A DNA stretch of 64,000 nt from Amnibacterium setariae (GTDB lineage Bacteria > Actinomycetota > Actinomycetes > Actinomycetales > Microbacteriaceae), in NCBI RefSeq assembly GCF_003581425.1, contig NZ_QXTG01000002.1, positions 1,302,001 to 1,366,000 of the forward strand, in the 5' to 3' direction. Below the pieces are notes generated by a model, which made no database searches, had not been told where the DNA came from, and saw only the letters and a list, made by a program, of their open reading frames with translations. Position 1 is the stretch's first letter; every line of letters starts with the position of its first letter. Made by a program: the position numbers and the translations under genes. Below, in pieces: positions 50,270-58,233 of the stretch.

Positions 50270-51072
50270 CGAACTGGCTGATCACCGGAGCGAGCCGCGG
50301 CCTGGGCCGCGCCTTCGCCACTGCGGCGCTCGAGCGCGGCGACCGGGTCGCCGCGACGGCGCGCGACACCGCTGCGCTGGACGCGTTGGGCACGCGGTAC
50401 GGCGACCGCGTGCTCCCGCTCCGGCTCGACGTCACGGACGAGACGGCCGCACGGGCGGCCGTGCGCGAGGCCGCGGCTCGGCTGGGCCGCTTGGACGTGG
50501 TCGTCAACAACGCCGGCTACGGGCACTTCGGTGCGGTCGAGGAGCTCTCGACGACGGAGGTGCAGGCGCAGCTGGCCACCAACCTCTACGGCCCGCTGTG
50601 GATCTCGCAGGCGGCCCTCCCGATCATGCGCGCGCAGGGCGGCGGCCGGATCGTCCAGATCTCCAGCCTGGGCGGCATCGGCGCATTCGCGAACCTCGGC
50701 GCCTACCACGCGTCGAAATGGGCGCTCGAGGCGTTCTCCGAGTCCATGGCGGTCGAGGTCGCCGGAGCCGGCATCGGCGTCACGATCGTCGAGCCGGGCG
50801 GCTACGAGACGGACTGGTCGGGGCCGTCGGCGATCCGATCGGCTCCGCTGCCCCCGTACGACGAGATGCGGGCGGCCGCCGCTGCGCGGCGCGGCGATTC
50901 AGCCAGCGGTTCGCCGGATGCCGCGGCGCGGGCCCTCCTCGCGATCGTCGATGCGGAGGAGGCACCGCGACGAGTCGTCCTCGGCGCGCAGGCCCTGCAG
51001 GTCGCTCGCGGCATCCTCGAGCAGCGACTGGCCGGCTGGGAGCAGTGGTCGGAGGTCAGCGAGTCCGCGTGA
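50266..51072 (+). CDS. short-chain dehydrogenase/reductase
   Basis: This 268-residue SDR of the DltE/'SDR with C-terminal extension' type has TGASRGLG as cofactor loop, NNAGYG, ISSLGG for Ser and YHASK as catalytic pair. The VEPGGYETDWSGPS segment after the active site is characteristic of this group. It overlaps the degenerate SDR gene by four bases, and both diverge from the MmyB-like regulator. The active partner of this pair is this protein. Confidence 0.87.
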   Translation: MTNWLITGASRGLGRAFATAALERGDRVAATARDTAALDALGTRYGDRVLPLRLDVTDETAARAAVREAAARLGRLDVVVNNAGYGHFGAVEELSTTEVQAQLATNLYGPLWISQAALPIMRAQGGGRIVQISSLGGIGAFANLGAYHASKWALEAFSESMAVEVAGAGIGVTIVEPGGYETDWSGPSAIRSAPLPPYDEMRAAAAARRGDSASGSPDAAARALLAIVDAEEAPRRVVLGAQALQVARGILEQRLAGWEQWSEVSESA

Positions 51073-51220
51073 TCCTGGCACGGTCGTCCCGTCGCCCGGA
51101 GCCGTCCCGCGAACTCCCGTCACCGCCGCACGAGGGGGCCGCCCTGGATCGGCTGCGCGAACGGCCCGGCCGGTCGACGGTGCGGCTCGGCCGCGATCCT
51201 CGACTCGAACAGGCCGCGTC

Positions 51221-52330
51221 TCACGCGCGGACGAGCGTCCGCGGGTCGAGGGTCGCTCCGTCGAGACCGAAGACCGCGTGCTGCCGGCCGTCGGTCACGA
51301 TGATCCGGCCGAGGCCGATGCGGACGGAGCCGGACGTCCCGTACCGGGTCGTCGAGATCGCGACCTCGCCGTCCTGCCCGAACCGGTACACGAGGCCCTC
51401 GGTGCAGGGACCTTCGTCGCTCGTCTCGATCGCGACCAGGCCGTCGTCCCACGACGCGAAGTCGACCGTCTGGCAGCGTTCCGGCTGGTCGTCCGTCACG
51501 AAGCGAGGGGATCCGCCGCGCAACGGGATCGTGACGAGGCCCTCGTCCGGTTGCAGCACCCTGCACGCGACGCTGTTCGCCGCCGCAGCAGCGCACGAGA
51601 TGCAGGACCGCGGTGCGCCGACGAAGACCGTCCGCCAGGTCCCCCCGTCGGACCAGGACTGGAACTTCACCTCCGAGGAGGCGCAGAGGTCGTCGATCTG
51701 CTTCGGGTAGGCGATCACGCCGCTGTCGCCGACCTGGATCTCATAGCCGACACCGCCGGCGATGGCGTCGGGGAAGGGGACGCCGAGCTCGACCTCCGAC
51801 CCGTCGAGCCGCACCCGGACCAGGCTGGACTCGGCGTCGGGCCGGGGCTGCCCGATCCGCCGCACCACCCAGCCGTCGGGAGCGGCGGACGCCAGGGAAT
51901 CCGTCGTCTTCAGCGCGACCCGCGCCGTCGCGCCCGTCGAGAGGTTCCGGTACCGCACCCGCCGCTCCGTCCACCTGGTCCAGCCCGCGGTCTCGACCAG
52001 GGAGTCGCCGACGAGGGAGAACCCGCTGGAGCGATCGCCGCGGAAGCCGGGAAGCGGCGTGACGCGACCGGAGGCGTCCGTCGCGAGCAGCAGGTCGCGC
52101 TCCTGCCGCTGCGGCGTCGGATCCTCCACGGACGCCTGCCGTCCGTAGACGAGGTGGCGGGCGTCGGACGCGACGGGGACCACGCGGGCGTCGGCCGGAC
52201 GGGTCGCCGCGGGCGTCGGAGGAGTCGCCGGATGGTCGCGCGTCGAGCCCAGCGGACCGGCCACCGTGGCGACGAGCACAGCGAGCGCCACGATCGTGAC
52301 GGGTACGACGACCGTCGCGATTCTTGTCAA
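51221..52330 (-). CDS. membrane-anchored or secreted beta-propeller-like protein
   Basis: This 369-residue protein has an N-terminal hydrophobic helix (ATVVVPVTIVALAVLVATVA) and then an external domain of repeated strands with Trp, Tyr and Gly turns. Four cysteines are visible (in CASSE, CISC and CRVL). The strand pattern suggests a TolB- or YVTN-like propeller, though I could not match a family. Start: TTG at 52330 with GAGGGAG at ideal spacing; this is better than any ATG or GTG in frame. It lies alone between SDR and TetR genes. Function unknown. Confidence 0.65.
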   Translation of the reverse strand: MTRIATVVVPVTIVALAVLVATVAGPLGSTRDHPATPPTPAATRPADARVVPVASDARHLVYGRQASVEDPTPQRQERDLLLATDASGRVTPLPGFRGDRSSGFSLVGDSLVETAGWTRWTERRVRYRNLSTGATARVALKTTDSLASAAPDGWVVRRIGQPRPDAESSLVRVRLDGSEVELGVPFPDAIAGGVGYEIQVGDSGVIAYPKQIDDLCASSEVKFQSWSDGGTWRTVFVGAPRSCISCAAAAANSVACRVLQPDEGLVTIPLRGGSPRFVTDDQPERCQTVDFASWDDGLVAIETSDEGPCTEGLVYRFGQDGEVAISTTRYGTSGSVRIGLGRIIVTDGRQHAVFGLDGATLDPRTLVRA

Positions 52331-52509
52331 CGAAGCTCCCTCGGACCGGCCTCGCATCTTCGTCGCGGATCGGCCGCGGAGCAAGCACAGACGTCCCGCC
52401 CGCAGGAGGGAGCGTTCGGCGCGCGCGCTTCTGCGAGCGCTGCACCGCCCGCGGACACGAGCAGCCCCCGGCATGACCGGGGTTCCTCGTTGCGCGACCC
52501 CGGCGGGAC

Positions 52510-53151
52510 CTAGACTCGCGTCACCGCCCTCGGGTTCTGTCGGTCCCTCTTGAGGTGCTTGCGGTTCGCGGTCAGTACCTCGTCGGAGAGCGCTGGGTCG
52601 GCTTGCGCGACGGCGCGGGCGAGAATCACCGCGCCGACCATCTGCGAGAACAGCGCGATCGCCTGCGTGCGGGCCGCTGACGGCGAGAGGTCGATGTCCT
52701 CCTGCTCGGCGCGTTGGCGCAGGATCGCCGTGATCGCCGTGATGTACCCCTCGAGCCCGGTCCGGTAGGCCTCCTGCGGCGCTTCCCCATGTCGGCCGGC
52801 ATCGACGGGCAGAGCGGCGGAGGGGCACCCGGTCTCCGGGTGATCGCGGTGATCGGCCGCGACGTAGGCGTCGACCATCGCGTCATACGCGGCACGGGCA
52901 GAGCGGGGATGTGCGTCTCGGATGGCTCCGAGTGCGGCGAGCGAGTCGGCGAAGCCCTGCTCGTAGACCTCGAGCACGAGGGCTTCCTTGGACGGGAAGT
53001 GGTTGTAGAAGCCACCGTTGGTCATGCCAGCGGTGGCCATCAGGTCCTGGATGCCGATGCCGTCGACGCCGTGCAGCTTGAAGCCCTGACTGGCTGCGCT
53101 GACGATCCGGTCCCGGTTGAGCTGCTTCTGCTCCCGAGTGATGCGCGGCAT
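52510..53151 (-). CDS. TetR-family repressor (TetR_C_16/YxaF-like)
   Basis: This 213-residue regulator has a helix-turn-helix at residues 14-58 (ASQGFKLHGVDGIGIQDLMA, then TNGGFYNHFPSKEALVLEVY). The middle part, with CPSAALPVDAGRHGEAPQEA, matches the YxaF/LmrA-like group that responds to quinones, antibiotics or aldehydes. It diverges from the DUF1330-like gene at 53366. Two identical-arm palindromes, GATGTT-N4-AACATC, lie in the AT-rich gap. Confidence 0.87.
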   Translation of the reverse strand: MPRITREQKQLNRDRIVSAASQGFKLHGVDGIGIQDLMATAGMTNGGFYNHFPSKEALVLEVYEQGFADSLAALGAIRDAHPRSARAAYDAMVDAYVAADHRDHPETGCPSAALPVDAGRHGEAPQEAYRTGLEGYITAITAILRQRAEQEDIDLSPSAARTQAIALFSQMVGAVILARAVAQADPALSDEVLTANRKHLKRDRQNPRAVTRV

Positions 53152-53216
53152 ACCCGCCCCCTGCTCGCCTCGACGCCGATCTGCGGCGCAGGTCGAGGTG
53201 AACCTCGTCCCGTTCT

Positions 53217-53232
53217 GATGTTAAGCAACATC
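53217..53232. promoter_or_regulatory. TetR operator GATGTT-N4-AACATC, first copy
   Basis: A perfect six-base inverted repeat spaced by four bases, 65 bases before the TetR start. A second identical-arm copy lies at 53301. The region is strikingly AT-rich against its surroundings. Confidence 0.6.
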
Positions 53233-53300
53233 AAAGTTGGCCGCAAGTGCCACCGACGGCTTGACACGATTCACTGTCGGTCAACATCATTGAGCCCATC

Positions 53301-53316
53301 GATGTTGACCAACATC
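53301..53316. promoter_or_regulatory. TetR operator GATGTT-N4-AACATC, second copy
   Basis: A perfect inverted repeat about 50 bases before the DUF1330-like gene. A TTGACA-like -35 element lies upstream at about 53260, and a TCAACATCAT half copy at 53281. Binding here would block the divergent operon. Confidence 0.6.
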
Positions 53317-53365
53317 GTTACGAGGGCCAGGCCACCTGGCTCGTTCAGCCTCACGAGGAGACCTC

Positions 53366-53689
53366 ATGTCCGACACCACGACCGCCCGCACCCCCGCCTA
53401 CAGCATCACGGAGGTCTTCGAGGTCCTCGACCCGGCGGGCGCCCAGCGCTACTCCGAGCTGACTCCGCCGACGGTCGAGCAGTACGGCGGCCGCTTCCTG
53501 GTCCTCGGCGCCGCCCCCACGGCGGCCGAGGGCGACGCTGGGATCGTCGCTGCGGTCGTCGAGTGGCCCGACATGGAGACCCTTCACACCTGGTACGACT
53601 CCGCGGAGTACGCCCCCGCCCGAGCGATCGCCGCGACCGCGATGCGCCGCCGGCTGGTCTTCCTCCCCGGCATCACCCCGGCAGCCTGA
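53366..53689 (+). CDS. DUF1330/YCII-like protein
   Basis: This 107-residue protein of the dimeric alpha-beta-barrel type matches DUF1330 (YITEVFEVLDPAGAQRYSEL, a GGRFLVLG strand and VVEWPDMETLHTWYDS). DUF1330 proteins are small and often found beside SDRs and antibiotic-responsive TetRs, but their reaction is not settled. GAGGAG precedes the ATG. The SDR gene starts 13 bases downstream, so both form one TetR-controlled operon. Confidence 0.82.
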   Translation: MSDTTTARTPAYSITEVFEVLDPAGAQRYSELTPPTVEQYGGRFLVLGAAPTAAEGDAGIVAAVVEWPDMETLHTWYDSAEYAPARAIAATAMRRRLVFLPGITPAA

Positions 53690-53702
53690 GGCGACGGCCA
53701 CC

Positions 53703-54467
53703 ATGTTCCGCCCGGTCGCCCCGCCCGACAGCAGCGAGTTCGCAGGCCGACGCGTCGTCGTCACCGGAGGATCCCGAGGCATCGGCGCCGCCATCGCGCG
53801 ACGACTGCTCGACGGCGGAGCGACTGTCGTCGTCACCGCCCGCAGCCAAGCCGACACACCCAGCGGCGCGATCTTCATCCCCGGAGACATCAGCTCCATC
53901 GACGGCGTCACCAGGTTCACCTCCGCAGCCCTCGAGGCACTCGGCGGGATCGACATCCTGATCAACAACGCCGGCGCCGCCCGCGCGCATCCAGGCGGTA
54001 TCGCGACCATCCCGGACCAGGAGTGGCTCGACGCGCTCGAACTGAACTACCTCTCCGCAGTCCGGGTCACCAACGCACTCCTGCCCCGGATGCTTCAAGC
54101 GGAGGGCGCGCGAGCGATCGTGAACATCTCGTCCAAGGCCGCGGCCACCACGCCACCACCGCTGGCCCACTACGGCGCGGCGAAAGCGGCACTGAACGCG
54201 TACAGCAGGGCACTGTCGAAGGAACTCGCTCCCGCAGGCATCCGTGTGATCGCGATCTCCCCCGGAACCGTCACCAGCCCTGGAGCGGACGCGATTCGAC
54301 AGGAGGTCGCTGACGCGCAAGGACTGCCACTCGATGCCGTCACCCCGAGCATCCCGCTGGGCCGGCTCGGCGACCCGCAAGACATCGCTGAGGCGGTTGC
54401 CTACCTCGCGTCAGAACGCGCTCAATGGATCACCGGAATCAACCTGACCATCGACGGCGGCAACTGA
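53703..54467 (+). CDS. short-chain dehydrogenase/reductase (FabG-like)
   Basis: This 254-residue classical SDR has TGGSRGIG as cofactor loop, NNAGAA, ISSKAA for Ser, YGAAK as catalytic pair and the terminal TGINLTIDGGN. Its codon use is slightly less GC-biased than in genes before 52 kb. It follows the DUF1330-like gene as the second gene of a TetR-controlled operon. The substrate is unknown. A strong stem-loop ends the transcript. Confidence 0.88.
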   Translation: MFRPVAPPDSSEFAGRRVVVTGGSRGIGAAIARRLLDGGATVVVTARSQADTPSGAIFIPGDISSIDGVTRFTSAALEALGGIDILINNAGAARAHPGGIATIPDQEWLDALELNYLSAVRVTNALLPRMLQAEGARAIVNISSKAAATTPPPLAHYGAAKAALNAYSRALSKELAPAGIRVIAISPGTVTSPGADAIRQEVADAQGLPLDAVTPSIPLGRLGDPQDIAEAVAYLASERAQWITGINLTIDGGN

Positions 54468-54496
54468 CGCAGCTCCTCAATCACATCGGGAGACCA

Positions 54497-54534
54497 GCCC
54501 TACCGGCGGCGCGAGCCCGGGCCGCCGGTAGGGC
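54497..54534 (+). terminator. 14-base stem-loop terminator
   Basis: GCCCTACCGGCGGC and GCCGCCGGTAGGGC form a perfect 14-base stem with a ten-base loop, 30 bases after the SDR stop. There is no T-run. A repeat-unit junction (54559) follows. Confidence 0.6.
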
Positions 54535-54626
54535 GCTGGCGTCTGAAACGCGTGCTCGTGAGACAAGCACCGGTGGCCGGGAGGCGTCAGCACCTGCCTG
54601 ACGATTCCAGCTCTTAGAGTTCGGCG

Positions 54627-54833
54627 ATGGAGTCGGAGCTGGGCTGCCCCGTGTGCCGAGCAGGAGCGCACACGATCGACATCCCAGAGGTGGGCGTGAG
54701 CTTGATGAGTCACGTGATCGTCCGCCGGTGCCCTGCCTGCGCGACCTACTGGCTTGAGACCGAGCGCTACCTGGCGGCCGTCTCGGATGACGAAGCTCGA
54801 CGGGAAGCGCCCGACGTCCTCGCGGCTGGCTGA
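54627..54833 (+). CDS. small double-CxxC zinc-ribbon protein
   Basis: This 68-residue protein has CPVC (residues 7-10) and CPAC (35-38), a classical zinc-ribbon arrangement, with a strand-rich HTIDIPEVGVSLMSHVIVRR between. The rest is an acidic helix. It could bind nucleic acid or a partner protein. The ribosome site is poor, so a leaderless transcript is possible. No functional context is visible. Confidence 0.55.
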   Translation: MESELGCPVCRAGAHTIDIPEVGVSLMSHVIVRRCPACATYWLETERYLAAVSDDEARREAPDVLAAG

Positions 54834-54951
54834 CGCTCAACCGGTCTCGCTCCCCTACTTGGAATACGACTTCCGCACTGCTTCTCGAGCGCGGTCGATC
54901 GCCGAACACCTCGGTCTTCCCCGCTCTGAACCGGCGCAGCTACGACGCAGC

Positions 54952-55596
54952 TCAGATACCGGTGAGGGCACGAACGGCGGCTCGCAGACGGGCCGCTTCG
55001 CGTTCTTGCTGCCGGACCCGCGGCCGCTTCCAGGTGCCCCAGTTCTCGGACCAGTCGCGGAACACGGATCCCGGCCCGCCCGCGGGCAGGTCCAACTGGG
55101 TGAGCAGGACGGGGAGCGGGATGTACGCGATGTGGGTCAACACGTTCGCGCGCGGGGTCTGCGGACTACCACCGCGCTCGAACGGGTAGTCCGGCAGCCG
55201 AGCCACGGTCTCGCCGTCCTCGACAAGAAGGGCGGTGTGCTGGTCTTCGAGCACCACCGACAGTGGGCCATCGGGTGCGGGCACGAAAGACGGCACGCGC
55301 ATGAGCCCGGCGTCGTCCAGCCGCCCGATGCTGCGACGCCTCTCGCGCAGCATGAACAGCACCATCCATGCCTGAACGATGTCGAACCTGCCCTCGATGA
55401 CGGGCCCTTGGAAGTTGCCGCGGCTCCATGTCGCGACGCGGAGCCACTCGTCGCCCGCGGGCTCGACGATGACATCCGGGCCGCCTTCTGCGATCAGGGG
55501 CTGCGGTCCGAACTCGCCCCGCTCGCCCCTCTCACGCGACGGATGCAACGGCGGAAGCCACTCGGCCAGCAACGGATCAATCGTGCGCTGCCCCAA
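54952..55596 (-). CDS. hypothetical protein
   Basis: This 214-residue soluble protein has no family I recognise. Strand-rich stretches include GPDVIVEPAGDEWLRVATWS, GRFDIVQAWMVLFMLRERRR, and a final helical, basic tail after WSENWGTWKRPRVRQQ. I chose the TTG at 55596 because GAGAGGGG stands at the right distance and the upstream frame loses coding character. It faces two CxxC-type and repeat-containing stretches and lies alone on its strand. The length and good codon use favour a real gene. Confidence 0.55.
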   Translation of the reverse strand: MGQRTIDPLLAEWLPPLHPSRERGERGEFGPQPLIAEGGPDVIVEPAGDEWLRVATWSRGNFQGPVIEGRFDIVQAWMVLFMLRERRRSIGRLDDAGLMRVPSFVPAPDGPLSVVLEDQHTALLVEDGETVARLPDYPFERGGSPQTPRANVLTHIAYIPLPVLLTQLDLPAGGPGSVFRDWSENWGTWKRPRVRQQEREAARLRAAVRALTGI

Positions 55597-55832
55597 TCCA
55601 GCCCCTCTCGACCGTCCCGGACGCTCATCCTGCCGAGCGACGCGGTGCGCACAGGACGACACAGATGGAGGTGAGCTCAGCTCTCCGAGTGCATCGCGTG
55701 TCAGTCACCGTGCGAACGAGACGCTCCGATGCCCTGCTCATCGGCATCAGGTTCGCGTCTCGAGTTGTTCTGGCGCAGCGCGTCCGCTGCGACTTCCTTC
55801 TGACGCGTTCGATCTCGTCGCGTACAGCGGTG

Positions 55833-56795
55833 TCAGATGTCGACGACGACCTTGCCGTGGACATGGCGCCCGGATTGCAGCTCGACGGCAGCGCCGATCT
55901 GCTCCATCGGGAAAGTCGCGGCGATCGGCAGGCGGATCCTGCCCTCCGCGACGTGGCGCGCGATCTCCTCGAGGGCGCCGGGAGCCGCGTTCGCGCCGTT
56001 CGCCGGCACGATGCCGTCGATCTGTGCGGCGATGGTGGTGATGCGCGCATCGGACACGCCGAGCTCTCGAGCCACCTCGGCTGTGTCCGTGCCGTGCAGG
56101 TCCAGCGCCGCAGTGACGCCATCGGGCGCGAGCTCACGCACCCGATCGGCCAGCCCGGGCCCGTAGATCACCGGCTCGGCGCCGAGGTCGCGCAGCGAGT
56201 CGGCGGAGGCGGCAGAGCCGGTACCGATCACCCGAGCACCCGCAAGACGCGCGAGCTGGACGACGAAGACGCCGACACCGCCGCCTGCTCCGCCGACGAG
56301 CACGGTGTCGCCCGGAGCGAGCCGCACGACTGCCAGTGCCGCAGCTGCCGTCGAACCCGCGATGGTCAGCGCAGAAGCGGTGCGGTCGTCGAGAGCCTTC
56401 GGCGTGTGATGCGCGCTGCCTCCGACCGCGATCGCTCCGTCCGGTTCGACCACCACGTACTCGGCGACCGTCCGTGACAGCGCGCCGCCGAAGACCCGGT
56501 CCCCGATGGAGAACCCCGCCACGCCCTCACCGACTTCGTCGACGACCCCGGCGTAGTCCGTGCCGAAGCCCGACGGGAGACTCAGGCGGAACCGAGCAGC
56601 AGTATCCGCATCAGACGTCATGAACCAGTCCATCGGGTTCAAGCCCGCCGCCGTCACCTTCACACGCACCTGCCCGGCTGCGGCATGAGGGGCAGGAACC
56701 GCAACGACGCGAAGCGCCTCAGGACCCCCGAATCGTTCGACGAACTGCACCGCTCGTCCGAGATCCGTCGCCACATCTCGGGTCTCAGCAGTCAT
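55833..56795 (-). CDS. zinc-free quinone oxidoreductase / alcohol dehydrogenase-like (MDR)
   Basis: This 320-residue NADPH-dependent MDR enzyme of the quinone-oxidoreductase (QOR/CrtA) type has no zinc cysteines. FGTDYAGVVDEVGEGV opens the catalytic domain, VGGAGGGVGVFVVQLARLAG is the Rossmann loop, and the C-terminus ends HVHGKVVVDI. The family reduces quinones or enals. It diverges from the TetR at 56880 across two copies of a GGA-N5-TTCCGTT element, so it is the likely target of that repressor. Confidence 0.88.
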   Translation of the reverse strand: MTAETRDVATDLGRAVQFVERFGGPEALRVVAVPAPHAAAGQVRVKVTAAGLNPMDWFMTSDADTAARFRLSLPSGFGTDYAGVVDEVGEGVAGFSIGDRVFGGALSRTVAEYVVVEPDGAIAVGGSAHHTPKALDDRTASALTIAGSTAAAALAVVRLAPGDTVLVGGAGGGVGVFVVQLARLAGARVIGTGSAASADSLRDLGAEPVIYGPGLADRVRELAPDGVTAALDLHGTDTAEVARELGVSDARITTIAAQIDGIVPANGANAAPGALEEIARHVAEGRIRLPIAATFPMEQIGAAVELQSGRHVHGKVVVDI

Positions 56796-56834
56796 GGGGA
56801 TACGTCTCCTCGCATCGAAGAACGAGCCCGAAAT

Positions 56835-56851
56835 GGACTATGTTCCGTTCG
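56835..56851. promoter_or_regulatory. candidate TetR operator GGA-N5-TTCCGTTCG
   Basis: GGACTATGTTCCGTTCG recurs 40 bases downstream as GGAGCGTGTTCCGTTTG. The two sites cover the divergent promoters of the quinone oxidoreductase and the TetR gene. Confidence 0.5.
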
Positions 56852-56874
56852 GCCAGCGACCGTAACACAGATCC

Positions 56875-56891
56875 GGAGCGTGTTCCGTTTG
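56875..56891. promoter_or_regulatory. second copy of GGA-N5-TTCCGTTTG
   Basis: This copy overlaps the first possible TetR start (GTG at 56880). Either repression works by blocking early elongation, or the true start lies further down, for example the TTG at 56889 with GGAG upstream. Confidence 0.45.
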
Positions 56892-57458
56892 ACGTCATCG
56901 CAGGTACGTGAGCCGAGATCGGACGCGGCCCGGAACAGGAAGCAGCTGCTCGAGGTGGCGACGCGCGTTCTCGCGACCGCTGGCGCCGAGACCTCGATGC
57001 GAGCGATCGCGCGGGAGGCAGGAGTCGGCGTGGCGACGTTGTACCGCCACTTCCCGACACGCGAGTCCCTCGTGGATGCGGTGTACCGCGATCAGGTCGA
57101 GCGTCTGACGACAGGAGCTGGGGAACTCCTTGCTCGCCTTCCACCTCGCAAGGCTCTCCGCGAGTGGATGGACCTCTTCGGCGACTGGATCGCGACCAAG
57201 AACGGCATGCTCGACACCATGGCCGCGATGATCGAAGCCGGCGAGCTGGCGCACGCACAGACGCGAACAGAGTTGCTCACTGCGATCGACGTGCTGCTCG
57301 ACGCCGGGCGAGAAGCCGGCCAGATCCGGGAGCACGTCACCGCGGACGACATCGCCGCCGGACTCATCGGCATCTTCACCGTCGCCCACCCGCCCGAGCT
57401 GGAACGAGCAGAACGGCTGCTCGACATCTTCAGCGACGGCCTGCGACCGCCTGATTGA
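56880..57458 (+). CDS. TetR-family repressor
   Basis: This regulator of up to 192 residues has a helix-turn-helix at about residues 16-62 (VLATAGAETSMRAIAREAGV, then GVATLYRHFPTRESLVDAVY). The C-terminal domain belongs to the SbtR-like/TetR_C_33 class (ARLPPRKALREWMDLFGDWIA). The first start is uncertain because the operator copy covers it. It diverges from the quinone oxidoreductase and most probably represses it in response to an electrophile. Confidence 0.82.
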   Translation: MFRLTSSQVREPRSDAARNRKQLLEVATRVLATAGAETSMRAIAREAGVGVATLYRHFPTRESLVDAVYRDQVERLTTGAGELLARLPPRKALREWMDLFGDWIATKNGMLDTMAAMIEAGELAHAQTRTELLTAIDVLLDAGREAGQIREHVTADDIAAGLIGIFTVAHPPELERAERLLDIFSDGLRPPD

Positions 57459-57510
57459 CCACCGAGCCAGGCGCCGCTCCCGCCGCGGAGACCGCCCAGA
57501 TCCCGTGGCG

Positions 57511-57575
57511 CGAGACGTCTCACTCCTCCGCTCCTGAGACGTCCCACACCCGTGCGCGTGAGACGAGCTGCCGCG
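57511..57575 (+). repeat. 24-base repeat locus A (three units)
   Basis: Units begin at 57511, 57535 and 57559, exactly 24 bases apart, with consensus YGAGACGTCYCACNCC, a pyrimidine stretch and CTCG. The third unit is partial. It lies just after the TetR gene. CGTCTCA and TGAGACG of adjacent units can pair as a hairpin. Confidence 0.7.
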
Positions 57576-57606
57576 TGACCATGCAGCCCCGGCGCAGAAT
57601 GACGGT

Positions 57607-58188
57607 CTAGTCGCGCTGGCGGCTCGTGAGTCCCGCTCGAACGACAGCCTCAAGGGCTGCGCGTCGCCGAAGATGCACGGTCGCAGCATCGTCACCAGTG
57701 GCGACGACCGTGAGCGACCCCTGCGCCCAGGTTGCAGCGGTGCTGATCAGCAGCGACCACACGTCCTCGGCGCTGATGTCGCTGCGGATCACCCCGCGCG
57801 CCTGCTGGTCGGAGATGGCGGCGAGGTGGCGCGCGTCGTTGTCCTCGAGGCCGTCATAGAGGTACCCCTGCTGTACCCGCTCAAGCCGCTTCCACATCAC
57901 GAGGCGCAGCAGCGCCGGGTCGGTGAGGTAGTCGTCGTAGAGGCGCACGGCGTACCCAGGCAGGTCATCAGCGGCGAAGGGCGCGCGATCGGAGTTGCCG
58001 ATGACGTGGTCCTGGAACACCGCGTCGAAGAGCTGCTCCTTCGAGCCGAAGTACGCGTACAGCATCGGCTTGCTCGCACCGGAAGTCTCCGCGATCCGGT
58101 CCACCCGCGCTCCGGCGATGCCGCGCGCCGCGAACTCCGCCGTTGCCGCGTCGAGGATCCGTTGCCGAGTACGAGTCGCGTCTGCCAC
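57607..58188 (-). CDS. TetR-family repressor
   Basis: This 193-residue regulator has a helix-turn-helix at residues 8-52 (FAARGIAGARVDRIAETSGA, then SKPMLYAYFGSKEQLFDAVF). Its ligand domain, with DLPGYAVRLYDDYLTDPALL, matches the TetRs at 39616 and 45671. It starts at a GTG. It diverges from the zinc alcohol dehydrogenase across a TACC-N8-GGTA palindrome, and should repress it. Confidence 0.87.
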   Translation of the reverse strand: MADATRTRQRILDAATAEFAARGIAGARVDRIAETSGASKPMLYAYFGSKEQLFDAVFQDHVIGNSDRAPFAADDLPGYAVRLYDDYLTDPALLRLVMWKRLERVQQGYLYDGLEDNDARHLAAISDQQARGVIRSDISAEDVWSLLISTAATWAQGSLTVVATGDDAATVHLRRRAALEAVVRAGLTSRQRD

Positions 58189-58206
58189 CCGCCCAGCCTA
58201 CGTTGC

Positions 58207-58222
58207 TACCGACCGGTAGGTA
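58207..58222. promoter_or_regulatory. candidate TetR operator TACCGACCGGTAGGTA
   Basis: TACC and GGTA flank an ACCGGT core. It lies 18 bases from the TetR start and 12 from the ADH start. It shares ACC-N-ACCGGT with the site at 45648, as expected for related repressors. Confidence 0.55.
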
Positions 58223-58233
58223 GTGTTGGCGGC

